NCBI GenBank assembly: GCA_037179385.1 | Contig: CM074187.1 | Location: forward strand, 47,650,879 to 47,714,878 | DNA: 64,000 nucleotides | Source: Holothuria scabra | Lineage: Eukaryota; Echinodermata; Holothuroidea; Aspidochirotida; Holothuriidae | Direction: 5' to 3' | Shown here: one piece after another, positions 43,769-55,584 of the stretch | How the letters are laid out: each line of letters begins with the position of its first letter | Position numbering within the stretch: position 1 is the first letter of the stretch | Notes under the pieces: generated by a model | The model's input: only the letters and a program-made list of their open reading frames with translations | The model's database searches: none | Told to the model about the DNA's origin: nothing | Program-made: the position numbers and the translations under genes

Positions 43769-45516
43769 GTAATATGTTTACAAATGGGAGGTGTTAGACT
43801 ATACAAGGTGAAGGGTTGGGTAAGGGTTGGTTTGCAGTTTTAGACTTTAAACATTTTATGTACTCAACAGATTTAAATTGGACAAGTAGATATTTATGCG
43901 GGCAAATAGATTGAGAAAACAGCTAGCCCGTCGGACAAGTAGGAAAGAAAATATTTGTCGAAGCCTGCTCCTGACTCTCTGGTAAAGAGCCATTTGGGGA
44001 AGACAAGCAATATTCCCAAAGTTGAATAAAATAGCAACGATTTGTTCATGCTCCATTGGGTACTGTGTACGCATGAGAGATTTACAACTGTATCAGAGAG
44101 GTAGCAATCACGTTCACAAGTTCAAATCAAATGGAAAAACATAAGAAATATGACAGAACAAAACCTTTCTAAGAAAATAAATACGTCTTTACACCTTTGT
44201 CTTTTTCATATTTCAATTTTTGAATGTTTTCTGACTCAAAAAGCAATCCTGCTAACTCCACCTTGAAACTGTTACTTCTTTCAAAAGATAAGTTAATAAT
44301 ATCAACCAATCACAGCTTTTGTTTACAGTATTCTCTTGCATGTCTGAAAAATGACATCACCCTTGTAAATTTGCATCTAGTGTACACATGTGCCAACCCC
44401 CATGCTATTGTGGCCTTATTAGGAAGTGGTGTACCTAGGAGTGCTACGTAGTTGCATTCATAGCCGCCCTGCCATTGAGGTTGGGACACCCTTCAAAGTC
44501 TTGTCTGAAAGAAACTCTCCATCACACGTGGGTTAACGGTGCTATTTTGGTGCTCACAAGATAAAGAAATTTGCTCAGATTGTTATTTTTCCCAAACAAT
44601 TTAAGTGTCGGTAATCGCATCCTAGTATTTCATACATAACACGAGGTTATTTTGCTTCGTGGTGAAGAATCAAACCAACAATCCCAGTGTCATAAATTAT
44701 TCCTCAATATTTAGGAAATCATGGCAGTCATATTGTAGCACTAAACATATAGTGGTAAAGTGTTCGTTTGCATAATATTGACACAACAAACCATTATATC
44801 GGCCAACTCAAGGCTTGAAATAATTTCAAGGTTTGGTTTTCATTTCATTATACTTGAGGTAGCGTGCTGTATTGAGTATAATTGAGTATAATTTCAGGTG
44901 ATCAGTTCATTTGCAGTGATGATTAAATTCATACTATTTGGAAACCGTTAAACATTTTTAAGATGGCTATAAATAGGAGTAAATGTGCGGGTGATGTACA
45001 TAAAGAGGCATTGCTCAGAGGTACAACAAAGAAATCTAGACAGCTCTACTATTTGACGGGGAAAAATTGTGGGCCTAAATGCATAGATGGCGAAAATATG
45101 GGATCAGATCAGATATCCGCGAACATTGGGGAAAAAACATCGGACATTGGATTGGCAGTGTAAAACCACATCGGTTAGGCCCTAATTTTATTGGGCTGAT
45201 ATCTGAGGAAAAATTACCCAAGAAAATTGCTTTTTTCTGTTAAATTCTGCCCAACAAAGGGTGCTAGGTTTGTGGATCTCTGCAATCCCACACTGTCCAG
45301 CATTTATCTGTACAGTATATGCTGGAAAGCTCTGTAAACTTTCCATTGATATGTATCACTCAAAGTGTTGTAGGATATCATGAATCAATCTAATCTATCA
45401 TGCTGATGTAAAAACCGGCTTAGGGCTTTTAGTCATATTTGAATTAATGTTAATGAGTGTTGTATGCATAACCTGTACAATGGGACCATTTAGTTCCTAA
45501 AATTGGAAACTGCTCC
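43769..45516. other. No recognised feature
   Basis: No supported gene. A GACTCTCTGGTAAAGAGCCA hairpin word near 43974 echoes GACTCTCTGGCGAAGAGCCA at 16514. The 66-residue frame at 44963-45163 has no recognised domain. Confidence 0.4.
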
Positions 45517-45520
45517 TTAA

Positions 45521-45759
45521 AGGTAAGGAGCAGTTCACCCAAACTTATTTTGAAGAAAAAGCTAAATAACTCAATTTACATCTTATTTCTCTTCAAGGTA
45601 TCTTTAATTACATTTTATGATATTACTATTGCATATTCAAGGTAAACCATGCAGTTATTTCTGGTAAATTTCACATTTGAAGCCATGACTCACAACAGCC
45701 AATCATGAAACTGGACAGTCTACTACACTTCTTCAATGTGGGATGACTGCTCCTGCCCT
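45521..45759. mobile_element. TTAA-type MITE, family C copy
   Basis: TTAA on both sides (45517-45520 and 45760-45763). Ends AGGTAAGGAGCAG and CTGCTCCTGCCCT. The body matches the 36191 copy, with an internal deletion of about 20 bp after TTTCACATTTGAAG. Confidence 0.88.
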
Positions 45760-45763
45760 TTAA

Positions 45764-47930
45764 AATTATGGGAAAGATTTAAAAGAGAGAGCACATGATT
45801 ATAGCCATGCTAGCTGGTGCTCTATGGCTTTAGCTGGCACTGATGCTTGTCAACTTGTTTGAAGAGCATATGGCCAGACTAACAGCCAGCCTAAAATGAA
45901 TGAATGGAAAAAGTCTCAAAACTGATGGAGATTTACTTTAATTGTAAATGAATGTTGAGCAGTATATTGAAAGTTATTTTTGTGATAATTTTTGCTTGAG
46001 GCAGTGTTACAAATTGAAATATGGTGTTAATATCTTGTAATCTTGAAAACAATGTGAAATGAACATGCTATGATTTTTTTCTATCTTTTTGTTTTTGCCA
46101 AGTTCTACTTTTACCATGCACTGACCTTACAGTAGTGAAAGCAAGTGCATTCTTTCACATTGTCATCTTTTTCATTCATCTCCCAAGCTGTTAAAAAAGT
46201 TAATGGACAAACTAAGTAAGGAGACAAAGAATCATTGATTATGATTAAAGACAGGGTTTTACTGTGTTATAAATGCCAGATTCACTGCAGTAATCTAAGT
46301 TTGCATGCATTTCTGTGTGGTAAAAGTCAAATTCCTTTTGTTATTCATACAGTAACTTACCTTCATTTCAAATATATTCGTGAATTTTGCTGTAAACAGA
46401 AATCTCCCAAGCTTGGACTTCAAGCTGTATTTATGCTTCCAAACTTTGAGCTTCCAACTACACAGTGTATATATGACAGCATGTGATAACTCAAAATCTA
46501 TGTGAAATCATCACCGGAGTGACCTGACACTATAAAATGATTAATGCACTATAAACAATAATTGTTAGCTGGTCATGTTAATCAAAAGCATTCATTAGTC
46601 TCAAACTTTCACTTAAAATATTGTGAGAAAAAACACTTTTGAAAGGTGCATACCCCATGGATTGTTGTAATGACAAGGGTTGGGATTAAAAGCCTGCACA
46701 GGCTTTTGCCCACTACACTGACAAAGAACCACCACCACCTCTTAGAAACCTCTAGCTGGTGCACCCTGAGTGGACATGTACCAACCAACAAGGGAACGAA
46801 AGGACAGGTCAAATTTTAAGACCTGGCTCACCTCATTGCCAAACTGTAGAGCTATGGTATTTTCCCAGCCATCGTTTTTGTATGTTTAGCAAGTCCAGAT
46901 ACTTTCATTTCAATTTGAACTGTAAGCTTCACTGGTTGTGTTAGAAGTATTCACCTGAATATTTTGCCCAAATGTCATGCTGGTAGCCAGGAATATCATT
47001 GCATGTAGGGGGAGTTTTAGGGAGAGTTTTTTTATAAGTTTTTCCAAACGTTTTTTCCCTCCTTTTCCATTTCAGGCTGAATTTAAGTTAGTATTACATG
47101 TTGATGTTGTGTTTCTTTTATCCTCTCTTAATTTCATATGCAAAATCATTTTGTAATTTCCTTATTCATTTTGCTGTTAAATGGAAATAAATCAACCGCA
47201 CAAGCAAAAATCAAATGTGCAGTTCTGCAAAAAGACATCAACATGCACTTTGTTGACTGATAACACAGTGCTGTTTGACCAACTAGTCAGACCTTGAGAA
47301 TTTTCAACCAGATTAAACTTAGTATATTGCCCCTCCCACTGTCAGGACTACCTTTTGAAGTCAGTTCTATTGTTCAGAAATCATTCACATATATCCTACT
47401 TCTCACCACAAGACCAACAAACAGTCCATATAACAAGATCAACCCTCTGTGAAAGGGAGGAAATACATTCATTGAATAATCAATCTATCATTAAAATTAT
47501 ACAAAAGAAATTCCTCTGGAGGACACACATCAGGAGTACAGGTATGTTAAATGGGTCAAGTTGGTCAAGTAGTTAAGGATTATGGAACATCCTGGATCGA
47601 TGTTACTGACTTGTTACCATGGTTCTATTAAGTTCACCATGAAAAAACCTAGTTGATCAAAGGTTGTGGGTCAATTAACAGCAAACTCACATTGCTGAGA
47701 ACTTTGAAAAACATGCTGATCTTTTTGGCAGTGCTGTAGATTAAAGTAGAATTACAATGGCATTTGCCATCAAAGAAAACAGCCCAAGTTTTCTCTCCAG
47801 TATTCCTTAAGGCTTACTTTTGAAGTGTGCCAAATATGAAGTAAAACTAATGACAGGAAATGGTATTAATTTGGGGATAAAACAGCCCATTTTTCATGAT
47901 AGAAATCGAACATTTCACGGAAAGAACTGC
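45764..47930. other. No recognised feature
   Basis: About 2.2 kb of AT-rich sequence without a supported exon, RNA gene or repeat match. It lies upstream of the possible THAP exon. Confidence 0.4.
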
Positions 47931-48149
47931 AGTGGTCACGTGTTCCAAGTTGACCCGTGACGTCACTGTGAAGACTCATTCTTATCGTGACCTAAGCTTG
48001 TTTACATGGTGAAGCGCAGTGTATACATACACACGTGCAAAGTATATGCAAGCTAGCGTTAGTTGTGGATGTACAGTACAGCATGCAACGTGAATCACAT
48101 CAAACCAAAAAGGTTTCGCTGTTGGACTAGAACTACGAATTGACGCAAA
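47931..48149 (+). promoter_or_regulatory. Possible promoter of the THAP-like exon
   Basis: An E-box CACGTG (47937-47942) and a perfect CRE palindrome TGACGTCA (47958-47965) lie 185-213 bp before the ATG. The stretch is richer in CpG than its surroundings. No TATA box was seen. Promoter function is inferred from position and known consensus sites only. Confidence 0.35.
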
Positions 48150-48212
48150 ATGCCAAGAAATTGTGTTGTTGGGGGATGCACCAGAACAAGTGCGGATCCC
48201 TCGCTGAGCTTA
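48150..48212 (+). CDS. Possible first exon of a THAP-domain protein
   Basis: Translation from ATG 48150 reads MPRNCVVGGCTRTSADPSLS, then L. This matches the start of THAP zinc fingers: Met-Pro, then Cys5 and Cys10 with four residues between (C-x2-4-C). THAP domains bind DNA through a C2CH zinc site; many derive from P-element-type transposases. In this family an intron often follows about here. The sequence after codon 21 (TTA|GTGTTA) could be a weak donor; beyond it the frame no longer looks THAP-like and stops at 48291-48293. The other zinc ligands were not found downstream, where an E-module repeat lies at 48375. It may be a true first exon or a pseudogene fragment. Confidence 0.45.
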
Positions 48213-49142
48213 GTGTTAATTTATGTACAACCGTGCATACAGGCTCATTTCCAGTTATTACTTTCCATTTCCCCAACTTGGCAGTGGTATATCTCGTAAT
48301 TTCCTCATCATTTTACAATTTACTCAGTTTTTACTAGAATGAAACTTCTATTGAAAAAAGCTCATCAGGCGACTATCGAAGGTTTAGATTCTACTAACAA
48401 GCCTAGGAAATGCCATTTCCAGCAAGGGGTCGCGATTTTCCAATATTTTCTCAACGCTCCCTGCCAACTGATGGGGTGGAAGCGCTCCGCTATGGTCTTT
48501 CGGACAGTCACCATTTCTCACGCCCTCCGCCCAAATTTACTTTTACACGAACTCCTTGAGCCTTCTTCCTTAGCCTCACCGGTGCCAATACCCATATCAT
48601 AGTGGGAAAAGGTTTTGAGCTAAAATTTCTACTGTCAAATGTAGCTATGAAATGGGAAAAGAAAAGCTGCAAACAAATGGACATAACAGACCCCTTCACT
48701 AAAGGATAATGATGATAGGAAGAAATTAAACTCCTTTAGATGTCTGAAAAATGTTATCACACATTAGGGAGGTTAAGAGGAAGGGCGGGTTTGGTGAGGG
48801 GAAGGTGCATGTCGGGTGGTTAGTGGTGCCACCCTCATAAGTTTTAATACAACCCCACCCCCTTCGAAATTTTGTGTATTCTTATAGTGGTGAGGCCACA
48901 TATGCTCGGAAAATACTCTTTCAATACGGTTTCAAACAATTACATCCCTAAAACCTAGCCCGGGAGGGGGTGACTACCGTGTAGAACATTGCCGATACCG
49001 CTCTCTTACAATTTGACCAGTGAGAAGTGATTAAAAGTGATTTTTAGGGGATTAAATGGGTGTCTCTTCTTCATTCCATTCATTCAACATACACAGACTC
49101 TTCTAAGTACCTACGTATATATTTTACTTAAAATTAAAAAAA
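48213..49142. other. No recognised gene; E module at 48375-48500
   Basis: The E module (reverse) is visible as AAATGCCATTTCCAGC, CTCAACGCTCCCTGCCAACT and GGAAGCGCTCCGCTATGG. The rest is unassigned. If either flanking exon is real, part of this is intron. Confidence 0.45.
48375..48500 (-). repeat. E module copy
   Basis: Reverse-orientation E module with the CCAACTGATGG...GCGCTCCGCT block. No hAT-like ends were found next to it. Confidence 0.6.
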
Positions 49143-49160
49143 GGAGAGAGAGAGAGAGAT
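49143..49160. repeat. (GA)n microsatellite
   Basis: About eight GA units, lying within the presumed first intron of the minus-strand exon and close to its donor. Confidence 0.8.
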
Positions 49161-49178
49161 AAGAAAGGAAAAACAAAC

Positions 49179-49484
49179 CAGTCTAGAACTTGGAGACGGC
49201 CCTGATTGGCAGGGTTCGCGGCAGGTTGTTCTTCTCTGGGTTGAGCTCCTTCAGCAAGGACAGGTTCAAACATGTAAGGGTTAACTCCCATTCTGGGTAC
49301 ATGACCTTCAGCTCCATCCTCTCCTCCCTCAAGATCAATGTCATCATATTCATCGTTTTCTGATTCATCAAATTTCCTCTGAAGATGATGATGAATCACT
49401 AAATGGAGAATCTACACATTCTAATTCAACATATCCCTCAGCTGGTTCTTCTTCGACCTCGGGGTCTGGTTGGTTGGAGGCCAT
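49179..49484 (-). pseudogene. Frameshifted first exon, P2RX7 intracellular-domain-like protein
   Basis: Reading from ATG 49484: an acidic start MASNQPDPEVEEEPAEGYVE, then a Ser run (SDSSSSSEE), after which one extra base (or two missing) near 49375 shifts the frame. The new frame continues FDESENDEYDDIDLEGGEDG, then GVNPYMFEPV and GRLQVLDW. The layout (acidic/Ser-rich tail, G-x-PY-x-FEP motif, then a DW at the exon end) is what I recall for invertebrate proteins with the P2X7-receptor intracellular domain, where WC-x-CG-x-C follows. The Trp codon is split TG|G by a donor TG|GTTTGT at 49179/49178. The next exon was not found. Frameshift, or sequencing error, leaves function doubtful. The P2RX7 identification is from memory and moderate. 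Confidence 0.45.
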
Positions 49485-50664
49485 TCTGACTGCGGAATGT
49501 CGATGGTTGGCAGACTTGAAGGTGAGTTCTCCTATATATACGGGACTATCCAAACACTTGGTGAGCTTGTTTTGTTTCCCGTTTTAATTTTCATTTTCAG
49601 GGTTATGACTTCAGTGAAACTTAGAACGCAGTATAATTAGCACTGTTACCGAAATATCGGGACCGTACAAGCGGGACATCACTGCAGTAAAACAGCGTAG
49701 CTTGCATTGCCTACTTGTATGCTTTTGTGTATTGGATCAGCACAGTTGTTCTCTCGTAGCCTTCTCCAGGGACTATGGAAGTTTATTCACTTTGTTATGG
49801 ATTGAAAGGGTTTTCTATTTCGTTTGGTTTTTTGTTTTCTGGATGTTTATATGGGTTTAATACCTTTCTTGGATATGTGGTAAGTTGACTGTCACGATTT
49901 CGTTCACTGTGACTCAGGCCACTTGTGCGATTTCCGGTAGCCATTGTGTGAACGAACCAAGCAGGCAGGGCACTGTTCTCAATGTGTTCTTCTCATTCAA
50001 TTGATAAATTAGGCCTAATTAGTCTAAGTCGACATTTGCGAACATTCTACAGAAAGTAGCTCCCATAACCCGTGAAGCTTAACTGGTTGTGAAACTGAGG
50101 TATTGGCGAACTGCCCCGGCCTATTCTATGCAGGGACTTGCATTATCTAGCTAGCGGTATTGGAACCGAAAAGGTGAAAGTGGTATTACCGTTGCCAAGA
50201 GGTAGCCTATATTTGCAGATTTTGATATGAACATGGATAACATGATTTTCATAATCCGCCCGCAACCTGCGGGTTGCCAACAGCCTGGACATTGATTCGA
50301 AGTCACCTGAAATCTTGCACAGTGATCGTAGTAACTCAACACAGATGTGTACGATTCTTTGCACCAACAGGCAGAGAGCTAGACTCTTCACAATGACGTC
50401 ACGCACTGACCCGTGTGCTATTCGAGGTCATATTGGTGTTCTCAAATTGAGTGAATTCGGTTGTGTTGAGTAGGAGAAAACCCACGTTTTTATTCCCTTT
50501 GTTTGTGACTTTGTGAGGAGTTATTTACAAAAATCAAAAAGGATGTTGTTAAGTAACAATTGAACTACAATCTGTGTAAAAATGAGAGGTTTTTGTTTCT
50601 GTCATTGTAATTCTACTTTAAATTAGGTAGTACAAATAATGAAAGGGATCTACATATATGGGGA
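49485..50664. other. No recognised feature; CRE palindrome at 50394
   Basis: TGACGTCA at 50394-50401 lies about 0.9 kb upstream of the minus-strand exon. Opposing short frames near 50143-50406 have no domain. Otherwise nothing is recognised. Confidence 0.4.
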
Positions 50665-50724
50665 CAGCCCTATGTTCTGACATCTCTATGTTCCGACAGT
50701 AATTTACTTTGATTCCAACCAATC

Positions 50725-50890
50725 GTACTTTGGCGCTGACAAAAATGTACTTAGGCGCCGACAATAATGTACTTTGGTACTGACAAAGTGTACATTGGTG
50801 CCGACAGAGATGAACTTTGGCACTGACAATAATGTACTTTGGTGTCGATGAAAACGTACTTTGCCACGGAAAAAGTATACTTTGGCGCCG
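50725..50890. repeat. 22-bp minisatellite, about 7.6 units
   Basis: Units such as GTACTTTGGCGCTGACAAAA follow at 21-22 bp for 166 bp, with a conserved core GTACTTTGGYRCYGACA. They are individually diverged. The last unit abuts the LINE-coding segment. Confidence 0.85.
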
Positions 50891-51469
50891 TTTTGTGGGA
50901 ACATATCTATGAAAGCAAGGGCATCCGCCCTCGCTATGTATAATTTGAAGAAGATCCGTAATTATCTAGACAGAGCAAGTTGTCTAAAATATGCTAATGC
51001 TCTGATTTTTTCACATATGGATTATTGTAATAGCCTGTTCATTAACCTTCTGGACTCTACGTTACATCCACTTCAAAGAATTCAAAACCTTACTGCTAAG
51101 TTAATCCTCGGTAGATCCAAATTTGACAGTGCCTCTGCCGCTTTGAAAGAGCTACACATTCTGCCCATCAAAGCTCGTATTGAGTATAAGATTCTTCTCC
51201 TTGTGTTTAAATGTCTCCACAATTAAGCACCAACTTATTCATCAGGGTTGATGGAACTCAAAGCGTCCTATTATGCTACTAGATCTTCAAAAGGTTTACT
51301 TCTTAAGGTTCCTTTCACCACTCGCAGACTTTCTTTTGCGGATCGTTCTTTTATGGTCGCTGGCCTGAAGCTTTGGAATGCCCTCCCGATTCATATTCAG
51401 CAGTGGCCTTCCATTAATTCTTTTAAGGATGCTTTGAAAACTTATCTTTTTAGGAAATCTTTTTCTTGA
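50891..51469 (+). pseudogene. CR1/L2-type ORF2 C-terminus with one nonsense codon
   Basis: Reads through LKKIRNYLDRASCLKYANAL, SHMDYCNSLF, LHPLQRIQNLTAKLILGRSKF, LKELHILPIKARIEYKILLL and later FADRSFMVAGLKLWNALPIH, FKDALKTYLF. These are typical of the reverse transcriptase C-terminal region of CR1, L2 and Rex-like LINEs. An in-frame TAA at 51224-51226 (probably from TTA, since Leu usually stands there) splits it; the same frame resumes. The catalytic domain is absent. Confidence 0.85.
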
Positions 51470-51558
51470 TTTTTGTTCTTTGTAAAGCGCCATTGAGTGT
51501 GTTTCATCACAGTAATGTGCGCTATATCAAGTTTTGCAACCTTAACCTTAACCTTAAC
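50891..51558 (+). mobile_element. CR1/L2-type LINE, 3' end only
   Basis: A 5'-truncated non-LTR retrotransposon end. The coding part is followed by a short untranslated region with GTAATGTGCGCTATATCAAG and a tail of (AACCTT) repeats at 51538-51558 instead of poly(A). CR1/L2-group elements end in short tandem repeats, which fits. No flanking duplication was matched, and CR1 elements often lack one. Confidence 0.8.
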
Positions 51559-51675
51559 ATAGAGACGTGGGAACATAGATATGTCGGAGCATAGAGATGT
51601 AACCTGCAAAAAAGTTGGGCTGCCAACCAAGGAATGCTTGAACCCCATATGACTTTTTCTGGAAGCTTTTATTAC

Positions 51676-51933
51676 AGGTAAAGAGCAGTCCCCCAAACTT
51701 ATTTTGAAGAAAAAGCTTAATAACACAGTATTCCAGGTGCTTCTCTTCAAAGTATCTTTCATTACATTTTATGATGTTACTATTGCATATTCAAAGTAAA
51801 CCAAGCAGTTACAGTATTTCTAGTAAATTTCACATTTGAAGAGAAAAAACGTTGCCACATGACTCCCAACAGCCAATCATGAAACTGGACAGTCTACTAC
51901 ACTACTTCAATTTGGGATGACTGCTCTTGCCCT
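51676..51933. mobile_element. TTAA-type MITE, family C copy
   Basis: Left flank TTAC (decayed TTAA, 51672-51675) and right flank TTAA (51934-51937). Ends AGGTAAAGAGCAGTCC and GATGACTGCTCTTGCCCT. The body matches the 36191 copy closely. It is 258 bp. Confidence 0.85.
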
Positions 51934-51937
51934 TTAA

Positions 51938-54900
51938 GTGAACATGTAAGCCTGTGTTTTCAGGACTAAGTATTCACTGTACAACATGAAGCTTATCAGG
52001 TTTTTTGATTTGGCTGGCCTCCCTGAGAATGTAGCTTTTTGTGCTGTACTTTTCACTGCAAGTTGGCAAAAGGTAAGGGTATGATATTGCTTACAGTACT
52101 GATCTTACATAATGACATACTTGCCTGCAGTATTCAAGGTTGTGATGTTGCTAGAAGGGTGTTATTTTTACAGTGAAAGCTTAGAGCTGGTATTCATGAA
52201 ATAAGATGGTATTTCATTATCACAGAGGAAAAATTATCGCAGTTGGCTCATTGTAGTCAATGAGAGTGCCCAAGGTCAATTGGACACTATGGTATACTTA
52301 ACAAAATTTGAAGTACAGTATCGTGAAATCTGGTGTTAATTTTGTGATTGTGTGTAACAAATTTGTTTGGTAAAATCAGGAATCTAGCAGTTCTGGTTAG
52401 GCCATACCAAATGCAAGTTCTGTTCTTTGAACAACTCCTTTTCCCAGGCTAAATATTAGCATACAGTAGTAAAGTGAGGTATTGGTACTACCGTAGTTAA
52501 ATATAGGATTTTATATTAGAAAATTAAATGTTAAGTATGCTTTCAAAAATTTGGAAGGAATAAGGGGACATTTTGAAAGATGTAAAATAGATCTGTAAAA
52601 AGGGGATCTAGCTTATTCTCCCCATGGCTTTTAAGATCTGTTTAAGTTTTCATTTAACTTAACGCTAGTTGTATTACCATTACACATGACATAACAAAAT
52701 TTTCCATGCCACAGCTAAGCATTATCTATACTTTTATTTCTTGTAGTTAACGTTGGGTAAGTCAATATCAGTCTGGATGTACTTCTACAGTACCTCATTT
52801 CTAAAATAATTAGCCTACCCTTACAGTACATTGAATCAATGAATGTGTCAACATGTAATTTAGACGTACGTCACTTCAGGTCATGTACTGTGTGAAAAGC
52901 ATTTGAAAACCAGTTCAGTAAAAGTACAAATTGAAAAAAGTGACTTTCAAGTGCTTAAATTTTGGAGTGTTAATATCTCTTCCCCAAAATAAATGTTAAT
53001 GTTTATTATGATTGATTGTCAGGCTTTCACTCAGATAAAGTTTATTTACACTTTGGACATTATGAGAAAAGTCATACATCCTTGAGTTGATTGAATATTT
53101 TCTCACTTATTCTCTGAGAATAATTTGGATATTGAATATACAGTAAAGTACATATTTCATAATTTGTATCCATTGTACAATACAGCACATTTGTACTCCT
53201 GCTAGTATAATTAGAGGTGAACAGCCTACAAACCTCCTAATTATTTTCTGTACATTGTTCGACCAAATCCGTCGGCTAGGTCGTTGTAAGCAAAGGCTAT
53301 GACAAGGGAACATCAAGGTGTGAAAACTGTCGATTTTGAATGTAAGTGAATGGTTCCTCTGCAAATTCAGAAGAGGCTTGTTAGACCTAGAGGGTTGTTA
53401 GACCAATATGTCCCCATATCAACCCCTAGTGAAAAACTTCATGGCAACAAACAAATGTGGTATTACAGTAAGATCATATCTTGATTTTTACATGATTCTC
53501 AGTACAGTAATTTCTAACGGAGCTCTTCAGTATGCATGTGAAGACTCCCTTTGGAGGGAGCTCCTCTTCATTTTAACCTTGATGTTTCGTTTTAAAACTT
53601 ATAGGTGTGTTTTGATATGAAAGGTGTACCAGAGTTTGTTTACAGATTTTTAATGGTCATAATTCTTTTGTATTGTCAAATAACGGTGGGGCAGAAGAAA
53701 AATCATTATTAGTCATAGGGCAGTGTGCAAAAAGAACGACATACAAAATTAACTGTGTCAGCTTGTCTTCCCTTATCTAAGATTCTGTTAAAGGTTGTCT
53801 AACATGTCAGCAAATGCCAGACTTCACTTGGCAGTGAAGGAATACAGTCAAGAAATACAGTACCTCTTCAGATTTGAATTTCTCGGAAACAACTTGTTGC
53901 TTTTAGCATAAATAATGATGCGGATTGTTGCACAGTGTTGATATTTCTTTCGTTAACCCTATATTAATTACATTTTAGTTACTGTCAGAAAGTTTACGGG
54001 TTGGTAATGGATACTGATAAATTTCAAGGGAACAATTTAAACTTTTAAAAATAAAACCCTCAGGACATACTAATGTTACAATTGTCCTTGAAATGGAGAT
54101 TGAAAATACATAGGATAACCTTAGCCATATAAAGCATTTCCTTTCCTATAAATCACAAGGTTTGCATATTGAGCTCATGTTTAAGCAAGATTAAGTGCAA
54201 ATCAGAAATTATCTGGTAAAATGGTCAATATTTTACAGAATGGGAAATGTGGCAATTTTCTTGGTTTTTAATGCTTTTCAAATCAAATAGCCAACTCTGT
54301 TATTTTCATGTCACATGACAGACCTTTAATGACCATGTGTTGATAATAATGTGCAATCAGTTGTAAAATTAGATTACTTTTGCCTATTCATAAGTGGCAT
54401 TTAATATTGAATTAATATGAAATAAGAGGAAATGTCAAGGAAATTTAATATTAAACATAAGTACAATGTAGACTTGAACCTGGCATTGTTTTCTCTGTAG
54501 TCTCTGGCCACTTTCCTTTTATGTGGAGTAATATTGTTCAGTGGAATGAGGTGGTATTATGTGGAAGTCAAATATAGTACATGGCTTGACCTCTAGTGTT
54601 TTTAAGAGTTAGGCAAATAACTGCGCAGTTAAAATGGTAAATGTGTAGGAGTCACAAAGCTCCCTTTGCAGGGGTGTAACAGACTTGACAAACTGCCTAC
54701 ACTGCATAAAACTTACATACTGTACCTACAGTAGCCTAATCATGAATAACAGTATGAATGCATACCGCTACTGTATCTAGATGGTTCAGAGTTTACTACA
54801 TTGCAGGGTTTCAATTTGTGAATTGCCAAACTGGTAATGTCCAGGAAGGAGCCAATTAGATTTATTGTTTGAAGAATAAAAATGGATAAAAGAACTTGGT

Positions 54901-55584
54901 TTGCTTCTTTACAGTATTTCATGAAATCACAAATTAACATAATTGCAAACACTGTAAGAGCTCGTACACTGTGACTGTATAAACATTCTTGATAGCATTG
55001 AAATTTGGAGGCATCTCCATTCTACTGTAAGACATTGAGAGTGAGTGGAGTCATTCTTCAAATTCTGGTTTTGGAGTCACAGCCAATGATAATTGTCAGA
55101 TGTGACCATTTCAAGCCTGTTGATTCCGGAGTCACTTGTGTAGTTGACTCCTTGTTTAGAGTCACAACTATTGAAAAGATGAGTTGAGTGTTATAAACTA
55201 TTCTATTGTTTTTTATGTTCTTTAAATAATATCTGCTATATTGTTGACAAATGTCACGTCCAGTTCATTTTTTACTTTGACCCTCAACGACCTATGTTTT
55301 GCATAGTGATAAATTTGATTAAAAATAAGATTCATTAATTCCACTTTATGCAAACCCTTGGTGTTGTATGTACATCTGCTATGTAAGTACCAAAAAGCGT
55401 GCAGTGTATTTGAAAAAATATCACATTTTCTCCCCCAGTGTGTATTTTCAGTTCAGTTCAACTTAAATTCTTAATTTATGGTGTTTCACTTTGGTTGGCC
55501 TTTAACTGTAAAAAAAAAGGTTCTGTACCTATTTGTTTGGTCTTCAAAACACTGAAATTTGAATTATGGTCAATAGCTGCTGTA
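51938..55584. other. Quiet AT-rich stretch, no recognised feature
   Basis: 3.6 kb with no supported exon, RNA gene or repeat match. TACAGTA/TACTGTA words are common. It could be intron or intergenic DNA. The 70-residue frames at 53408-53620 and 54740-54952 have no domain. Confidence 0.45.

Larger units (their letters stand above)
50665..51622. repeat. Inverted-repeat-bounded composite enclosing minisatellite and LINE end
   Basis: CATCTCTATGTTCCGACA at 50681-50698 is the reverse complement of TGTCGGAGCATAGAGATG at 51582-51599, with one mismatch. CAGCCC (50665-50670) and GGGCTG (51617-51622) extend it loosely. Inside lie a 22-bp minisatellite and a CR1/L2-type LINE 3' end. It may be a non-autonomous transposon that received a LINE. 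No target duplication was matched. Confidence 0.5.

Noticed and set aside
51538..51558. Telomere-like repeat
   Set aside because: The unit is AACCTT, not CCCTAA/TTAGGG, and it directly follows a CR1/L2-type LINE end, where such tails are expected.
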